Assembly: GCA_030849065.1 (NCBI GenBank)
Contig: JASAON010001396.1
Span: forward strand, 1 to 20,882
Length of the DNA: 20,882 nt
Reading direction: 5' to 3'
Source: Jaenimonas drosophilae
Taxonomy: Eukaryota; Euglenozoa; Kinetoplastea; Trypanosomatida; Trypanosomatidae
Below, one piece after another: positions 6,450 to 15,090 of the stretch. The notes beneath the pieces were generated by a model, which was not told the DNA's origin, ran no database searches, and worked only from the letters and a program-made list of their open reading frames with translations. Position numbers and translations under genes: made by a program. Numbering within the stretch: position 1 is the stretch's first letter; the number at the start of each line of letters is the position of its first letter.

Positions 6450-9400
6450 TTAGAGGTTCAGGATGTTGACCCCGCGAATCGAAGAGAGGCTGTCCTGCAG
6501 CGACTGCTCAAAGTCCTTGGAGGGGTCTGTGGCGGCCTCCCCGACGCAGGCCTGTAACAGGGCTTGATGCAGGGTCATGAGGAAGGACTTGGCGTCTGGG
6601 TAATCGGCAAGAATGGTCGTGAAGATGCTCGCCACGGTCTCCGCGTTGAGCCCCGTGGCGACCGTGAAGATCGCCTTGGCCACTTGGCTGGTGTTGGCGA
6701 AGGAAACCTTGCCTTGGACGAGGGTGCCAACGAGGACACCGAGCATGTTGGCGTAGAGCTCATGCACACTGGGGCTGCTCTCCATCGTCTTCAGCGCCCC
6801 ACACACGGTCGCCGAGACGCACATGCCAATGCGTTGGATGTTTCGGCGGTCGCAGTTGAGGGCGTAGTGCATCGCCGCCAAGAACGATGAGGCGTGTGCT
6901 GAGTTGACGAAGTGGCTCTGGAAGGTTTCCGAGCACAGCTCCAGTGCGTTGAAGACGGCCTCCTCCACCTCGGGCTGTGACAGCACACGTGCGTTGAGCT
7001 GCGCAAGCAGCAAGGCCAGCGTATCCACTGTGGCCTCGGAAACGAAGGCCACCTCCTCATCCTGCAGGAAGCAATCTAACGCCTTCCACTGGCACAGCGC
7101 CATCACCAACTTGGCCAGAGAAATGATGAAGTCCATCTTGTCGCACTCCCCATCCGCCACATGCCAGGCACCAACCGTCTCCATCGCATCCTTGGCGCAG
7201 CGCAACAGGTGCACCACGAGCTCCAGCAAGCGCCGCACATGATCATTGCCAATAAGTGGGGCGCAGGTTGTGAAGAGGCCACGAACCAACAAGACCGACT
7301 CCACAATGATGTCGCGCTCGTGGAAGCTCGCAAAGGCCTGACGAAGACTGGCGTTACCCGCCTCGAAGAGGAAGGGAAACAAGGCCGCAATCATGTCCTG
7401 CCGCTTCAGAGACTCAAAGAGCCCAGCGAGGCAACACACACGCTCAAGCATGAGGGCCGTGTCATGTGAGGTGTGCAGCAAAAATGACATGCGGGTCGTC
7501 ATGGCCTCCGTGGCCTGAGTGTCCGACATGCAGGAGAGCAGAAAACCCAGCACACGACCACGAATGTGGCCCGTGAAGTTGAAGTGCTGCACCTCTGCGG
7601 CCGTTGCCCACAACACCTCGCTCACCTCTAGCTGATGGACGTAGGCGCACATGGCAAAGGACTTCTCTGCGACAGCATCCAACACATTGCATGCCGCGGT
7701 GGCCACCTCCTCGTCGTAGGGGAAGAGTCGGATGGATTGGTGCGCGACATGAACCGCAAAAGACACCGCCTCACGTCCTTCATGGAAGGCGTGGTGATAG
7801 AGCTCTCCCCCATCCTCTGCCTCCACGTAGGTGCGAACCACCAACCCCAACACCTCATTGAGGGCAGTGAAGACGGCGGGGCTCTGAATGGTGCCGCTCG
7901 TGGTGGCGTGGGTGGCGAATTGGCAGACGACGTGCACGAGACGCACCACCTCATCATCGCCTGCGTTGGCGGCTTCAATGAAGCACAGCGGCACGCGAGA
8001 CTCCTCTCCGTCGCATGGGTCCGAGAAGAAGAAGCCCACCAACTTCAGGAGAAGCCACATGACTTCGTACCACTCCTCCACCTTCGTTCCTGCCGCCGCG
8101 GTGGTATTCTGCGTCATGGCGTGGATGGCGGCCATGAGCAGGTTGCTCGACTCCAGCGACGATACACGGCCAATGAGTGCCACCAGCTGGAGATGAGAGA
8201 GGGCGAAGGCGTCCGACATGGCTGCTGTGGCCTCATCCTCCTCCCCCTTGTTGATGCGTGCCGATGCGCAACGGAGGTACTCGGCGAAAATGGCGGCGCA
8301 TCCACGTGCCACGCTCTCCTTGAAGGAGACGCCAGAGGCCAGAAGCGGGGAGTAGGTGCTGCGATTCATGAATCCGCAGAGTTGGTACCAGGCGCTGAGG
8401 AGCTCATCCAGAGAGGCCATGAAGACCTCGTTGCCGTCGCAGCACGCCTCCTTCGAGATGACGAAGGTGGTCATGGCAACAAGACGCTCAACGAGGTCGG
8501 TGGCGTCGAGCTGGAAGAGGGTCTCGGGGAAGTTGGAGATGACCCGAGCCACACCACCTGCCAAGGTGGAGAGGATCGTCGTGGTGTGTTGGTGTTCTGC
8601 ATCCACAGCATCAATGGCACACTCAAAGCACTGGATGCACAACACCAGACACTGCCGCACAAAGATGCTCGACTCCGTCGTGGTCCAGGTGCTGCCCTTG
8701 CACGCACACACCAGTTGGGCCACTTCTGCCAAGGAGCACGCATCCACACCAACGCCCTGTATCTCCCGCGTCATGAGCCAACGTCCGAGATGACTTAAGA
8801 CCGTCGCGTCACCATCCTGTGTGCCAACGAGGAGGCTCTTCCACGTGGCGGATTCCACGGCGAAGAGATTGCACGACTCATCTGTTGATGCGTCTTCTTC
8901 AAAAAACTGATGCAGCGGCCACGACAAACAGGTACCCACCGCCTGCAGGCCAGCGTTGGCGGAGATGCTACTCTCTGCTGCACAGGATGAGCTCAAGCTA
9001 TGGAGCACCGCCAACAACAAGCGTGGCAGTGCATCTGAGGCGAAGAAGTAGGCCCGGCAATCTCGATGTGCGGCGATGGGCACCCCACGATAGCGCGACG
9101 CGGCGTCGTAGAGCCCAAACTCCTCCACCACCCTCGCACACACGCTCCGGCTCAGGAAGAATGAGGCCTCAGTGGCGCTGCTCCTCACCAACCCCATCAC
9201 GAAGTCCGCCACAGAATCGATGCTCGGTGCATCCGCCGCGGCCTGCTCGTTGATGCAGCCCAACTTCAGCACCACCGCGACGGTTGAGCAGAGCTCCGAC
9301 ACGGCCGGCCTCCACTCCACGCGTGTGGCGCGCGGGCCCAATCGGGTGGCGTAGTCCATGATGAAGTTCAGCGCCTGTGCGCGGTCATGCATCCACCCAC

Positions 9401-9620
9401 GCCGGTTGCGAATGAGGCAGAAGCGGAGCAGCTTGAGCGACATGAAGTGAAGGTAGGGTAAGTCCGCAGAGGCATCCGCATCCATCATCATGTAGCTCAT
9501 CACATCGTTCATGATGTGCTCGTCCTCCTCACTGCCCATGGCCCGCAGCGCGGCCTCCACCCCGGCATGATTGCCCAAGCGGAAGCACCGCACTGCTTCC
9601 TCGATGCGTGCCTTGAGCAT
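6450..9620 (-). CDS. exportin-4-like karyopherin
   Basis: A 1056-residue, all-helical, Leu/Ala/Val-rich protein with the length and HEAT-like texture of importin-beta superfamily transport receptors. By eye the N-terminal 250 residues follow the exportin-4/exportin-7 pattern: a segment around 60-85 (HFMSLKLLRFCLIRNRRGW), then ELCSTVAVVLKLGC (about 108-121), then a block with EFG, a conserved H and C, and a run of Leu, leading to CLSWPLHQFF. Such receptors carry cargo between nucleus and cytoplasm with Ran-GTP; exportin 4 exports eIF5A and Smad3 in animals. The cargo here is unknown. The assignment rests on pattern memory and no alignment was run; exportin 7 is the main alternative. The ATG at 9618-9620 is the first after a TAG acceptor about 50 bases upstream. 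Confidence 0.65.
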   Translation of the reverse strand: MLKARIEEAVRCFRLGNHAGVEAALRAMGSEEDEHIMNDVMSYMMMDADASADLPYLHFMSLKLLRFCLIRNRRGWMHDRAQALNFIMDYATRLGPRATRVEWRPAVSELCSTVAVVLKLGCINEQAAADAPSIDSVADFVMGLVRSSATEASFFLSRSVCARVVEEFGLYDAASRYRGVPIAAHRDCRAYFFASDALPRLLLAVLHSLSSSCAAESSISANAGLQAVGTCLSWPLHQFFEEDASTDESCNLFAVESATWKSLLVGTQDGDATVLSHLGRWLMTREIQGVGVDACSLAEVAQLVCACKGSTWTTTESSIFVRQCLVLCIQCFECAIDAVDAEHQHTTTILSTLAGGVARVISNFPETLFQLDATDLVERLVAMTTFVISKEACCDGNEVFMASLDELLSAWYQLCGFMNRSTYSPLLASGVSFKESVARGCAAIFAEYLRCASARINKGEEDEATAAMSDAFALSHLQLVALIGRVSSLESSNLLMAAIHAMTQNTTAAAGTKVEEWYEVMWLLLKLVGFFFSDPCDGEESRVPLCFIEAANAGDDEVVRLVHVVCQFATHATTSGTIQSPAVFTALNEVLGLVVRTYVEAEDGGELYHHAFHEGREAVSFAVHVAHQSIRLFPYDEEVATAACNVLDAVAEKSFAMCAYVHQLEVSEVLWATAAEVQHFNFTGHIRGRVLGFLLSCMSDTQATEAMTTRMSFLLHTSHDTALMLERVCCLAGLFESLKRQDMIAALFPFLFEAGNASLRQAFASFHERDIIVESVLLVRGLFTTCAPLIGNDHVRRLLELVVHLLRCAKDAMETVGAWHVADGECDKMDFIISLAKLVMALCQWKALDCFLQDEEVAFVSEATVDTLALLLAQLNARVLSQPEVEEAVFNALELCSETFQSHFVNSAHASSFLAAMHYALNCDRRNIQRIGMCVSATVCGALKTMESSPSVHELYANMLGVLVGTLVQGKVSFANTSQVAKAIFTVATGLNAETVASIFTTILADYPDAKSFLMTLHQALLQACVGEAATDPSKDFEQSLQDSLSSIRGVNILNL

Positions 9621-9664
9621 CGTCCAGCCTCACTCACTGTGGTTGTGAAGAGGTTCCACTTCGT

Positions 9665-9702
9665 CTGCTACCAACAACAACAAGAAACAAGACAAGATGG
9701 AT
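9665..9702 (-). promoter_or_regulatory. trans-splice acceptor of the exportin gene
   Basis: The minus strand reads TCTTGTTTCTTGTTGTTGTTGGTAG then CAG. The AG at 9668-9669 or 9665-9666 would give a 5'UTR of about 45 bases. Confidence 0.5.
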
Positions 9703-9815
9703 GAAGCATGTGTCTTGAAGGGGTACACGGCACGTCGTGGCATACAAACACATCACCCAACACGCCAGCTTTCACTTGGTGTGCACCCGTGTAGAAGAGG
9801 GGTGCAACAACACAA

Positions 9816-11660
9816 TCACAAGAAGTCAATCTCCACATCCAACACGGTACGCGAGTAGTCCAGCAGTGAGCCAAAGTGTTGGCCAAAGTGTGCGGCATCA
9901 TCGCCACCACTCTCCATGACCTTCACCAGCGCCCAACGCAGTAGAGCCTTGGCGTAGGGATAGTCGCGTTGGGTGGCGGCACGACGTAGCTCCGACCTCC
10001 ACACAACATCCACATGCTCATCCCAGGGCTGGGCAAAGAAGAAGTCGTGTTGGCTAACTGGGGTGCCATCGTCAGTGAGTGAGAGGACCGTTGTTGGCCA
10101 CTGACGTTGCGAGAGTTGTGTGGCCCCCACCTCCACCGCCTCCGTTCGGCGACGCTTGCCCTTCGCAAAGGCCGAGGCCAACGTGAGTTGGCCCGCGCCG
10201 CCACGAATAGTGCGATCCACGGCCACCTCCTCGATCACCTTCAGCCCCGTCGCCTGCACCGTCATGCCGCGTACATCGCACACCACAATGTTTTTGGCCT
10301 CGGCAATATTCACGGTCCATTCCATCTCACCGCTATCCTCGCAGAGGCCCAACTCTGCGGCGCGGTTCTCATCCGACTGTTCTCGCGACAAGGTGAGAAA
10401 AGGTGCAATCGTCGTGGAGAGTGCCGCCAACATCAAATCTGCGTTGCTCGAGAGAAGTGGATGCGCGAAACGTGTGGAAAAGTGAAACTCCAGGCACCGA
10501 CCACGTCCAAGAAATTTTTGTGTCTCGCGTGAGTGCAGCGGATGTCGCTCCAGGAGTGTCATGCGCAGGCCTGAGGCTGTGGCGTTGTGGAGCTGCAACT
10601 TTCGGCATACATCATCCAAAAGTTGTGCCGCGATGCTCCACACATCCTCCACCGTGTGTGGGCGCACGGCGTAGTTCATGGAGCAGCCCACCGAGGATGG
10701 GATGCCCTTCGTTTGCTGCTCCGCCGCATCACCCGTGCGTAAGACCACACGACCATCAACGCCACGGCACAAGTTGTAGAAGGATTGGCCCGCCTTCTTC
10801 CCCAAGACGGCCTGCAGGGCCTCAATCGAGAGACGTTGGACGTCGGTGCACATCAAGTGCGTCGGGTCGTGAATGGCATCATCCGCGCCACGCAGCCCAT
10901 TGACCGCCTCCAACACCTTGGCCAGGGTAACGTCGCCCACCCCATGCACCGATGAAAACGCAATGGACCGCATCACCCGCGCGACATCCTCTGGCCGCAC
11001 CATGTAGATGCCATCTGGCTTCGCCCGCTCCGTCGAGAGCCGCGCCAGCATAATGTTGGGCCCGATGCCGCACGAGGCGGTGCACCCCGTCTCTTCCCGG
11101 AGTCGCTCCCGCACACGCTCACAGTACACACGCAGGCCATCGTAGTCCAGGTTATCAAAGGCCATCATAACTTCATCGATGCTGTACACCTCCATCGCCA
11201 TGTGCATGGAGGGCTCGGTGGAGGTCAGGAGAATCTCATACAGATGCTTCGCCACCCGCTCGCAGGCCTGTAGATCGTAGCCCAGCACGACCAAATCTGG
11301 GCAGACCAACTTGGCTGAGTTCACGTACATCCCCGCATACACACCACGTGCACGGGCAACGTAGTTACAGCTGGAGATGTCGCTGTTGTGGGAGCCAGCG
11401 GCGATCGCCACGGGCAGCTCACGCAGATCCTTGTACTGCTCCTTGGCCAGCTGCACACTACAGAAGAAGGCGTCCATATCAATGTGCACAAAGACGGATT
11501 GTTGGCTGAGCTTGCCATGATTCCACTCCGGGTGTTGCTGAAACCACTTCGCCAGCTCCTCATTCGCCCGCGTCCTCCACTGACCAATGAAGTGCAGTCG
11601 TGAATGTTGCTGAAAGTGCTGCAGGCTGTTAACCTGCTCGCGGAGGGGGGTGACGGCCAT
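9816..11660 (-). CDS. REV1: REV1 translesion DNA polymerase (dCMP transferase)
   Basis: A 614-residue Y-family polymerase. The N-terminal SRLHFIGQWR (20-29) is the REV1 N-digit, whose Arg (R21, equivalent to human R357) pairs with incoming dCTP in place of template G; this separates it from pol kappa, eta and DinB. Catalytic acidic residues are D61 and D63 in HIDMDAFF and D162, E163 in YSIDEVM. SCNYVARARGVYAGM (97-111), CGIGPNIMLARL (197-208) and the helix-hairpin-helix HGVGDVTLAKVL (239-250) follow, then the little-finger domain (about 320-475). A PIP-like QLTLASAF (491-498) precedes a basic patch. The last 65 residues are helical and may be a REV1 C-terminal domain that recruits other TLS polymerases. 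There is no BRCT domain: only about 20 residues precede the N-digit. The ATG at 11658-11660 overlaps the stop of a 42-codon ORF and has no splice acceptor of its own. Confidence 0.9.
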   Translation of the reverse strand: MAVTPLREQVNSLQHFQQHSRLHFIGQWRTRANEELAKWFQQHPEWNHGKLSQQSVFVHIDMDAFFCSVQLAKEQYKDLRELPVAIAAGSHNSDISSCNYVARARGVYAGMYVNSAKLVCPDLVVLGYDLQACERVAKHLYEILLTSTEPSMHMAMEVYSIDEVMMAFDNLDYDGLRVYCERVRERLREETGCTASCGIGPNIMLARLSTERAKPDGIYMVRPEDVARVMRSIAFSSVHGVGDVTLAKVLEAVNGLRGADDAIHDPTHLMCTDVQRLSIEALQAVLGKKAGQSFYNLCRGVDGRVVLRTGDAAEQQTKGIPSSVGCSMNYAVRPHTVEDVWSIAAQLLDDVCRKLQLHNATASGLRMTLLERHPLHSRETQKFLGRGRCLEFHFSTRFAHPLLSSNADLMLAALSTTIAPFLTLSREQSDENRAAELGLCEDSGEMEWTVNIAEAKNIVVCDVRGMTVQATGLKVIEEVAVDRTIRGGAGQLTLASAFAKGKRRRTEAVEVGATQLSQRQWPTTVLSLTDDGTPVSQHDFFFAQPWDEHVDVVWRSELRRAATQRDYPYAKALLRWALVKVMESGGDDAAHFGQHFGSLLDYSRTVLDVEIDFL

Positions 11661-11788
11661 CAGCCAAGGTTCGTGAGAAAGGAGGCGATGAGACGAAGGG
11701 CCTCTTCATCGATGTGCACGTGCGGAGAGATGTCGTGGAGGGCTGCCTCGATCACTGCGGTCGGCAGACGATCCTCGTCACCACTCAT
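11660..11788 (-). CDS. 42-codon ORF overlapping the REV1 start; half histone-fold-like
   Basis: This 42-residue frame begins at the first ATG after a pyrimidine tract and AG (about 11797-11800) and ends in a TGA that overlaps the REV1 ATG (TGATG). The peptide contains LPTAVIEAALHDI, SPHVHI and DEEALRLIASFL, a helix-loop-helix that resembles the first half of a histone fold, most like CENP-X/MHF2 by eye. The second half of such a fold is missing. It may be a regulatory upstream ORF, a true microprotein, a truncated gene, or the N-terminus of a longer REV1 separated by a frame change. The codon composition looks coding: the third positions are GC-rich as in REV1. The resemblance is inference. 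Confidence 0.5.
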   Translation of the reverse strand: MSGDEDRLPTAVIEAALHDISPHVHIDEEALRLIASFLTNLG

Positions 11789-11796
11789 GAAGGAGC

Positions 11797-11855
11797 CTCT
11801 TTTCATGTGGAAGCACAACACGCAAACAAAACAAGAAGAAGAGTAAGAAGAGGAT
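11797..11855 (-). promoter_or_regulatory. trans-splice acceptor shared by the 42-codon ORF and REV1
   Basis: The minus strand holds a long pyrimidine-rich tract (CCTCTTCTTACTCTTCTTCT and following) and then AAAAGAGG, giving AGs at 11799-11800 and 11797-11798, about 8-10 bases before the 42-codon ORF. No AG lies in the 30 bases before the REV1 ATG, so a single mRNA probably carries both frames. Confidence 0.55.
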
Positions 11856-11872
11856 AGAGTGTGTGCACGTAC

Positions 11873-11923
11873 CAACAACAACAACAACAACATGAAGATA
11901 TCTTGTGTGTGTGTGTGTGTGTG
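11873..11923. repeat. CAA and TG microsatellites
   Basis: Six CAA units (11873-11890) and ten TG units (11904-11923) lie in the spacer between the 980-residue gene and the small ORF. They sit upstream of the pyrimidine tract, in the 3'UTR or intergenic part, and show no other structure. Confidence 0.8.
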
Positions 11924-11985
11924 TTTGTTTTCAGGTATGATTGGTGACAGCTGCTGCAGCAGCCTACATCACCCAACCTCTAACA

Positions 11986-14928
11986 CTATACATGATGTGC
12001 CACGAGATGCATGCGGCCGCGGTCGCCATCTAGGAGGAGGGTGGCCGAGCTGCTCTCCTCGAAGGTCAGCGTGGAAAGCAAGACGGATGCAGAAGCCATC
12101 ACCCCGCCAAACTGATCCAAGACGGTGAAGAAGAGAACGCCGCGGCTCATGGCGTCGGTGTTGTCGGCGGACCACCGCAGGCAACACGATGGAATACAGA
12201 TGTCGAGCATCTGCCCGCTCACGTTAATCTTCTGCATCAGCTTGAGGTCCACCTGCTCCTCCTCCACCTCGTCGGAGTGACGTACGCAGAGGGTTGATGG
12301 GCTCTGGTAGGGCGAGCTCACAATGGCGATGCTGTGCACCTCCAACGAATCAACGGGGGCGTAGTCCACGTCGGTGATGAGCCCGCGGAAGCGTTCGTAG
12401 ATGCACTGACGCTGCACGCTCTCCTCGAGGAGGTTGGCGTGGCGGCTCCAGTAGAAGTCATCCAAGAGGGGCTGCAGCTGATCGCGCACGGCGTGGCGGC
12501 ACTCCTCGACGCTCGCCGCCTTGGGTTGTGTATCCTGCTCCGTGAGGTACTCCAGCAGCTGCTCCTCCACGCTCATGGATCGCGCCAACAGCTCCATCTC
12601 CAGCTGCTCCATCTTGGCCTGATCGCCCAAGGCCCGGCAGGCCACACGCGTCACCGTCGATCGGTCCACGACCTCCGCCTCCATCAGCTTCAGCCGGCAC
12701 TTTTCCTCCTCGTAGGCCACCTTCATGCGCAAGAAGTCGCCGCTCCACGCATCCTCGAGCTTCTGACGAGATTGCGGCTCTACAACGGCATCGAAGTCGT
12801 GCTCGTACACCTGCCACAACTGCTCGAGCGAGAGGAAGTGAAGCTGCACCTTTTGTAGGCGGAGGTCCTCTTCGCAGTAGCACACGCGTGCGTCGTGGCC
12901 GTTGCCGTAGGCACATGCCCGGATGGTGAGCTCCGCCTCGTTGATGATATCCAGTCGGTGGCTCAGCTCATCCACCTCACACGCACGCAAAAACAAGTGG
13001 TCATAGGGAACGCTGCCCACCAAGAAGTGGCGGCGTGCGGCCTCACTGCGTACAACGGCCTGCCGGCACAAGGCCTCCTCGGCAGAGAAGCGGGCGCTTC
13101 CAAAGATGGCGCGATCGCGTGCCTCCTCCTCTAGCATGGACTGGCGAGCGGTGAGCTCGGTGCCGCGCAGCATCTCCTTGTGCAGCTCCACGCGATGCCA
13201 ACGCTCCACCCGGCACAGAAAACGGCGTTGTTGGTGCTCTGCCGACGCACAAAAGAGGTGCAGAAAGGGCTCGCGCGCTCGCTGCTCCATTGCTCGGATC
13301 CCAACGCGCCAGCGATTTTCCACGGCACACAAGCCCGCGGTGGCGCTCAGGACACCTTCCATATGCTGCAGCAACATGGACTGAGAGAAGAGCTCAACCG
13401 CCGCCTCCTGCTCCATCGACTCCAGCCGCAGACGTGCCTCCTGCTCCTCCACCTGCATCGTGTCGAGGGGAATCTGCACAGCCCGCACGTAGTGTTGGCG
13501 CATCAACGAATCCCATGCAGAGCTCTCCAAGTGCGCAATGGTGGAGCTGCTATCCGATGCATCCACCACCAGCCGATCCAGCACCTTCTCTTCCGTGATG
13601 GTCAAGACGCACTTGGCATGATCGCCCACGATGCGTCGGCGGTGACGCTCCTCGTCGAGGGCGAGCACACGCGTTGCCTGGATCATGCGCGTTTCGGCAA
13701 CATAGAAGTGGTACTTCTTGTGCATGGCGCAGTGTTCCTCATGCTCCTTGCTCCACAGGGCGGACACACTCGCAATGTAGGATTGGTAGAAGTCCTTCAC
13801 CTCATGATCCCGACGTAGCACAAAACGGTGTTCGTTGTCGTACCATGACTGGATGCCAACGAGTCCATGACGGTACTGATCATGAATATAGCGACGTTCA
13901 AAGAGTTCGATGCTTGTGATGATAACAGCCAAATCATTGCCCTTGATGATGTCTTGATAGACATTCCTCCACCCCACAACAAAGGCGTTGTGTACGGCCT
14001 GGTGCTCATCCTGTTCTGCGTGCATAATCATCAGCCGCAGAGATTCCTCCTGGCTCACTAGTTTTTCCATGCTCTCCTTCGCACGTACCTCGCGGGCCAC
14101 CACATCAGCGCGTCGCTGGTAAAAGAGCGTCGTGGCCTCCACGGTGCGCTTCACCGAGGTGAGGAGATCATTCTCCGCCTGGTTATACAGCAACGAGAGC
14201 TGCAAGAAGCTAATCTTTTCAATGGATACACGATCGCGTTCCTCACGCTTCACAGCATCGCCCACGGAACGCACGTAGTCGCGGGAGTGTTCATGGATCC
14301 ACACAAAGAGGTCGAGGTGGTTCTGCTTGGCAAGCTCCAACTGCACCTCATGCCCAACCTCAATGAAACGGCGCTGGCGCAGCTCACTCATGGAGAGTTG
14401 CTCCTGTGCAGCCAGCAGCCGTCGATCCTCTGCCTCCTTCGTGCGGAGAACAGACATGGCGCGAAGAATGCGCATCGTTTTCACCTGCGCCTCACGCTCC
14501 TTGCGCAGGTAGTAGCGATTCTCTTCCTCGTCGAGCATCAACGAGACCAACTCCATTGGGTGGCCGAGGGTCAGTTTGAGCTCCTCACGCAGTGCCTCAC
14601 GGCCCATGCGTTCATCTCTGGATAGCGCATGCTGCTCCTCAATACAGCACTCGCGCGTGAGGAACTCGGCCATCAACTTGCCAAACAGCCGCGACTCCTG
14701 CGAGGTGATGAGCCCACGCAGCTCTTCCTCATACTCGCACACGCTCTCGGCACTTCGTAGTGCCCTAATCTCATCAATGATCTTGCGCGTCCTCCAGTTG
14801 CTATACTGACGTGGTCGGTGTGGGAGGTGGGGCTTGGGCATAACCTCCTTCATCATTTCAGCCAGAGCGGCCCGAATACGATCGTCATCGGGCTTCGGCA
14901 GCGGAGCAGCGGCTCTGCACCCACTCAT
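11986..14928 (-). CDS. large helical coiled-coil protein with possible C-terminal C2-like domain
   Basis: A 980-residue protein of no family I recognise. Residues from about 40 to 850 are charged and helical, very rich in Glu, Arg, Leu, Gln and His, with loosely repeated units of the type E-x-x-AR or EE-x-x-R-x-x-L and several aromatic interruptions, so it is a broken coiled coil and not a single rod. The final 120 residues or so are different: beta-rich, with VHSIAIVSS, SGQMLDICIPSCCLRW, GVLFFTVLDQFGG, a stretch ASASVLLSTLTF and GDRGRMHLVAHHV. This order (strand, small-residue strand, short loop, final strand) recalls the end of a C2 domain. Coiled coil plus C2 is seen in ciliary transition-zone and basal-body proteins, so a cytoskeletal or flagellar role is a guess. 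The ATG at 14926-14928 follows an acceptor. Confidence 0.8.
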   Translation of the reverse strand: MSGCRAAAPLPKPDDDRIRAALAEMMKEVMPKPHLPHRPRQYSNWRTRKIIDEIRALRSAESVCEYEEELRGLITSQESRLFGKLMAEFLTRECCIEEQHALSRDERMGREALREELKLTLGHPMELVSLMLDEEENRYYLRKEREAQVKTMRILRAMSVLRTKEAEDRRLLAAQEQLSMSELRQRRFIEVGHEVQLELAKQNHLDLFVWIHEHSRDYVRSVGDAVKREERDRVSIEKISFLQLSLLYNQAENDLLTSVKRTVEATTLFYQRRADVVAREVRAKESMEKLVSQEESLRLMIMHAEQDEHQAVHNAFVVGWRNVYQDIIKGNDLAVIITSIELFERRYIHDQYRHGLVGIQSWYDNEHRFVLRRDHEVKDFYQSYIASVSALWSKEHEEHCAMHKKYHFYVAETRMIQATRVLALDEERHRRRIVGDHAKCVLTITEEKVLDRLVVDASDSSSTIAHLESSAWDSLMRQHYVRAVQIPLDTMQVEEQEARLRLESMEQEAAVELFSQSMLLQHMEGVLSATAGLCAVENRWRVGIRAMEQRAREPFLHLFCASAEHQQRRFLCRVERWHRVELHKEMLRGTELTARQSMLEEEARDRAIFGSARFSAEEALCRQAVVRSEAARRHFLVGSVPYDHLFLRACEVDELSHRLDIINEAELTIRACAYGNGHDARVCYCEEDLRLQKVQLHFLSLEQLWQVYEHDFDAVVEPQSRQKLEDAWSGDFLRMKVAYEEEKCRLKLMEAEVVDRSTVTRVACRALGDQAKMEQLEMELLARSMSVEEQLLEYLTEQDTQPKAASVEECRHAVRDQLQPLLDDFYWSRHANLLEESVQRQCIYERFRGLITDVDYAPVDSLEVHSIAIVSSPYQSPSTLCVRHSDEVEEEQVDLKLMQKINVSGQMLDICIPSCCLRWSADNTDAMSRGVLFFTVLDQFGGVMASASVLLSTLTFEESSSATLLLDGDRGRMHLVAHHV

Positions 14929-14962
14929 GGCGAAAGCAGTGCGGCAACAACCTCACTACACT

Positions 14963-15000
14963 CTATGGTGGAGAACAATAATAAAAGAGAATGATGTTGG
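14963..15000 (-). promoter_or_regulatory. trans-splice acceptor of the 980-residue gene
   Basis: The minus strand reads CATTCTCTTTTATTATTGTT then CTCCACCATAG, with AG at 14963-14964, 34 bases before the ATG; a second TAG follows with AG at 14956-14957. Confidence 0.55.
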
Positions 15001-15090
15001 TATCATGGATGCAGAGAGATGCACATGAAGAAGAAGATGCTGTTGTTGTTGTTATTCCATCATGGATTAATCGTTGTATAGTGTAGTAGT

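Noticed and set aside
7635..8798. 387-codon plus-strand frame
   Set aside because: It lies wholly antisense to the exportin-like gene, has no family resemblance, and no acceptor-like signal on the plus strand. It is a by-product of the GC-rich third positions of the real gene.
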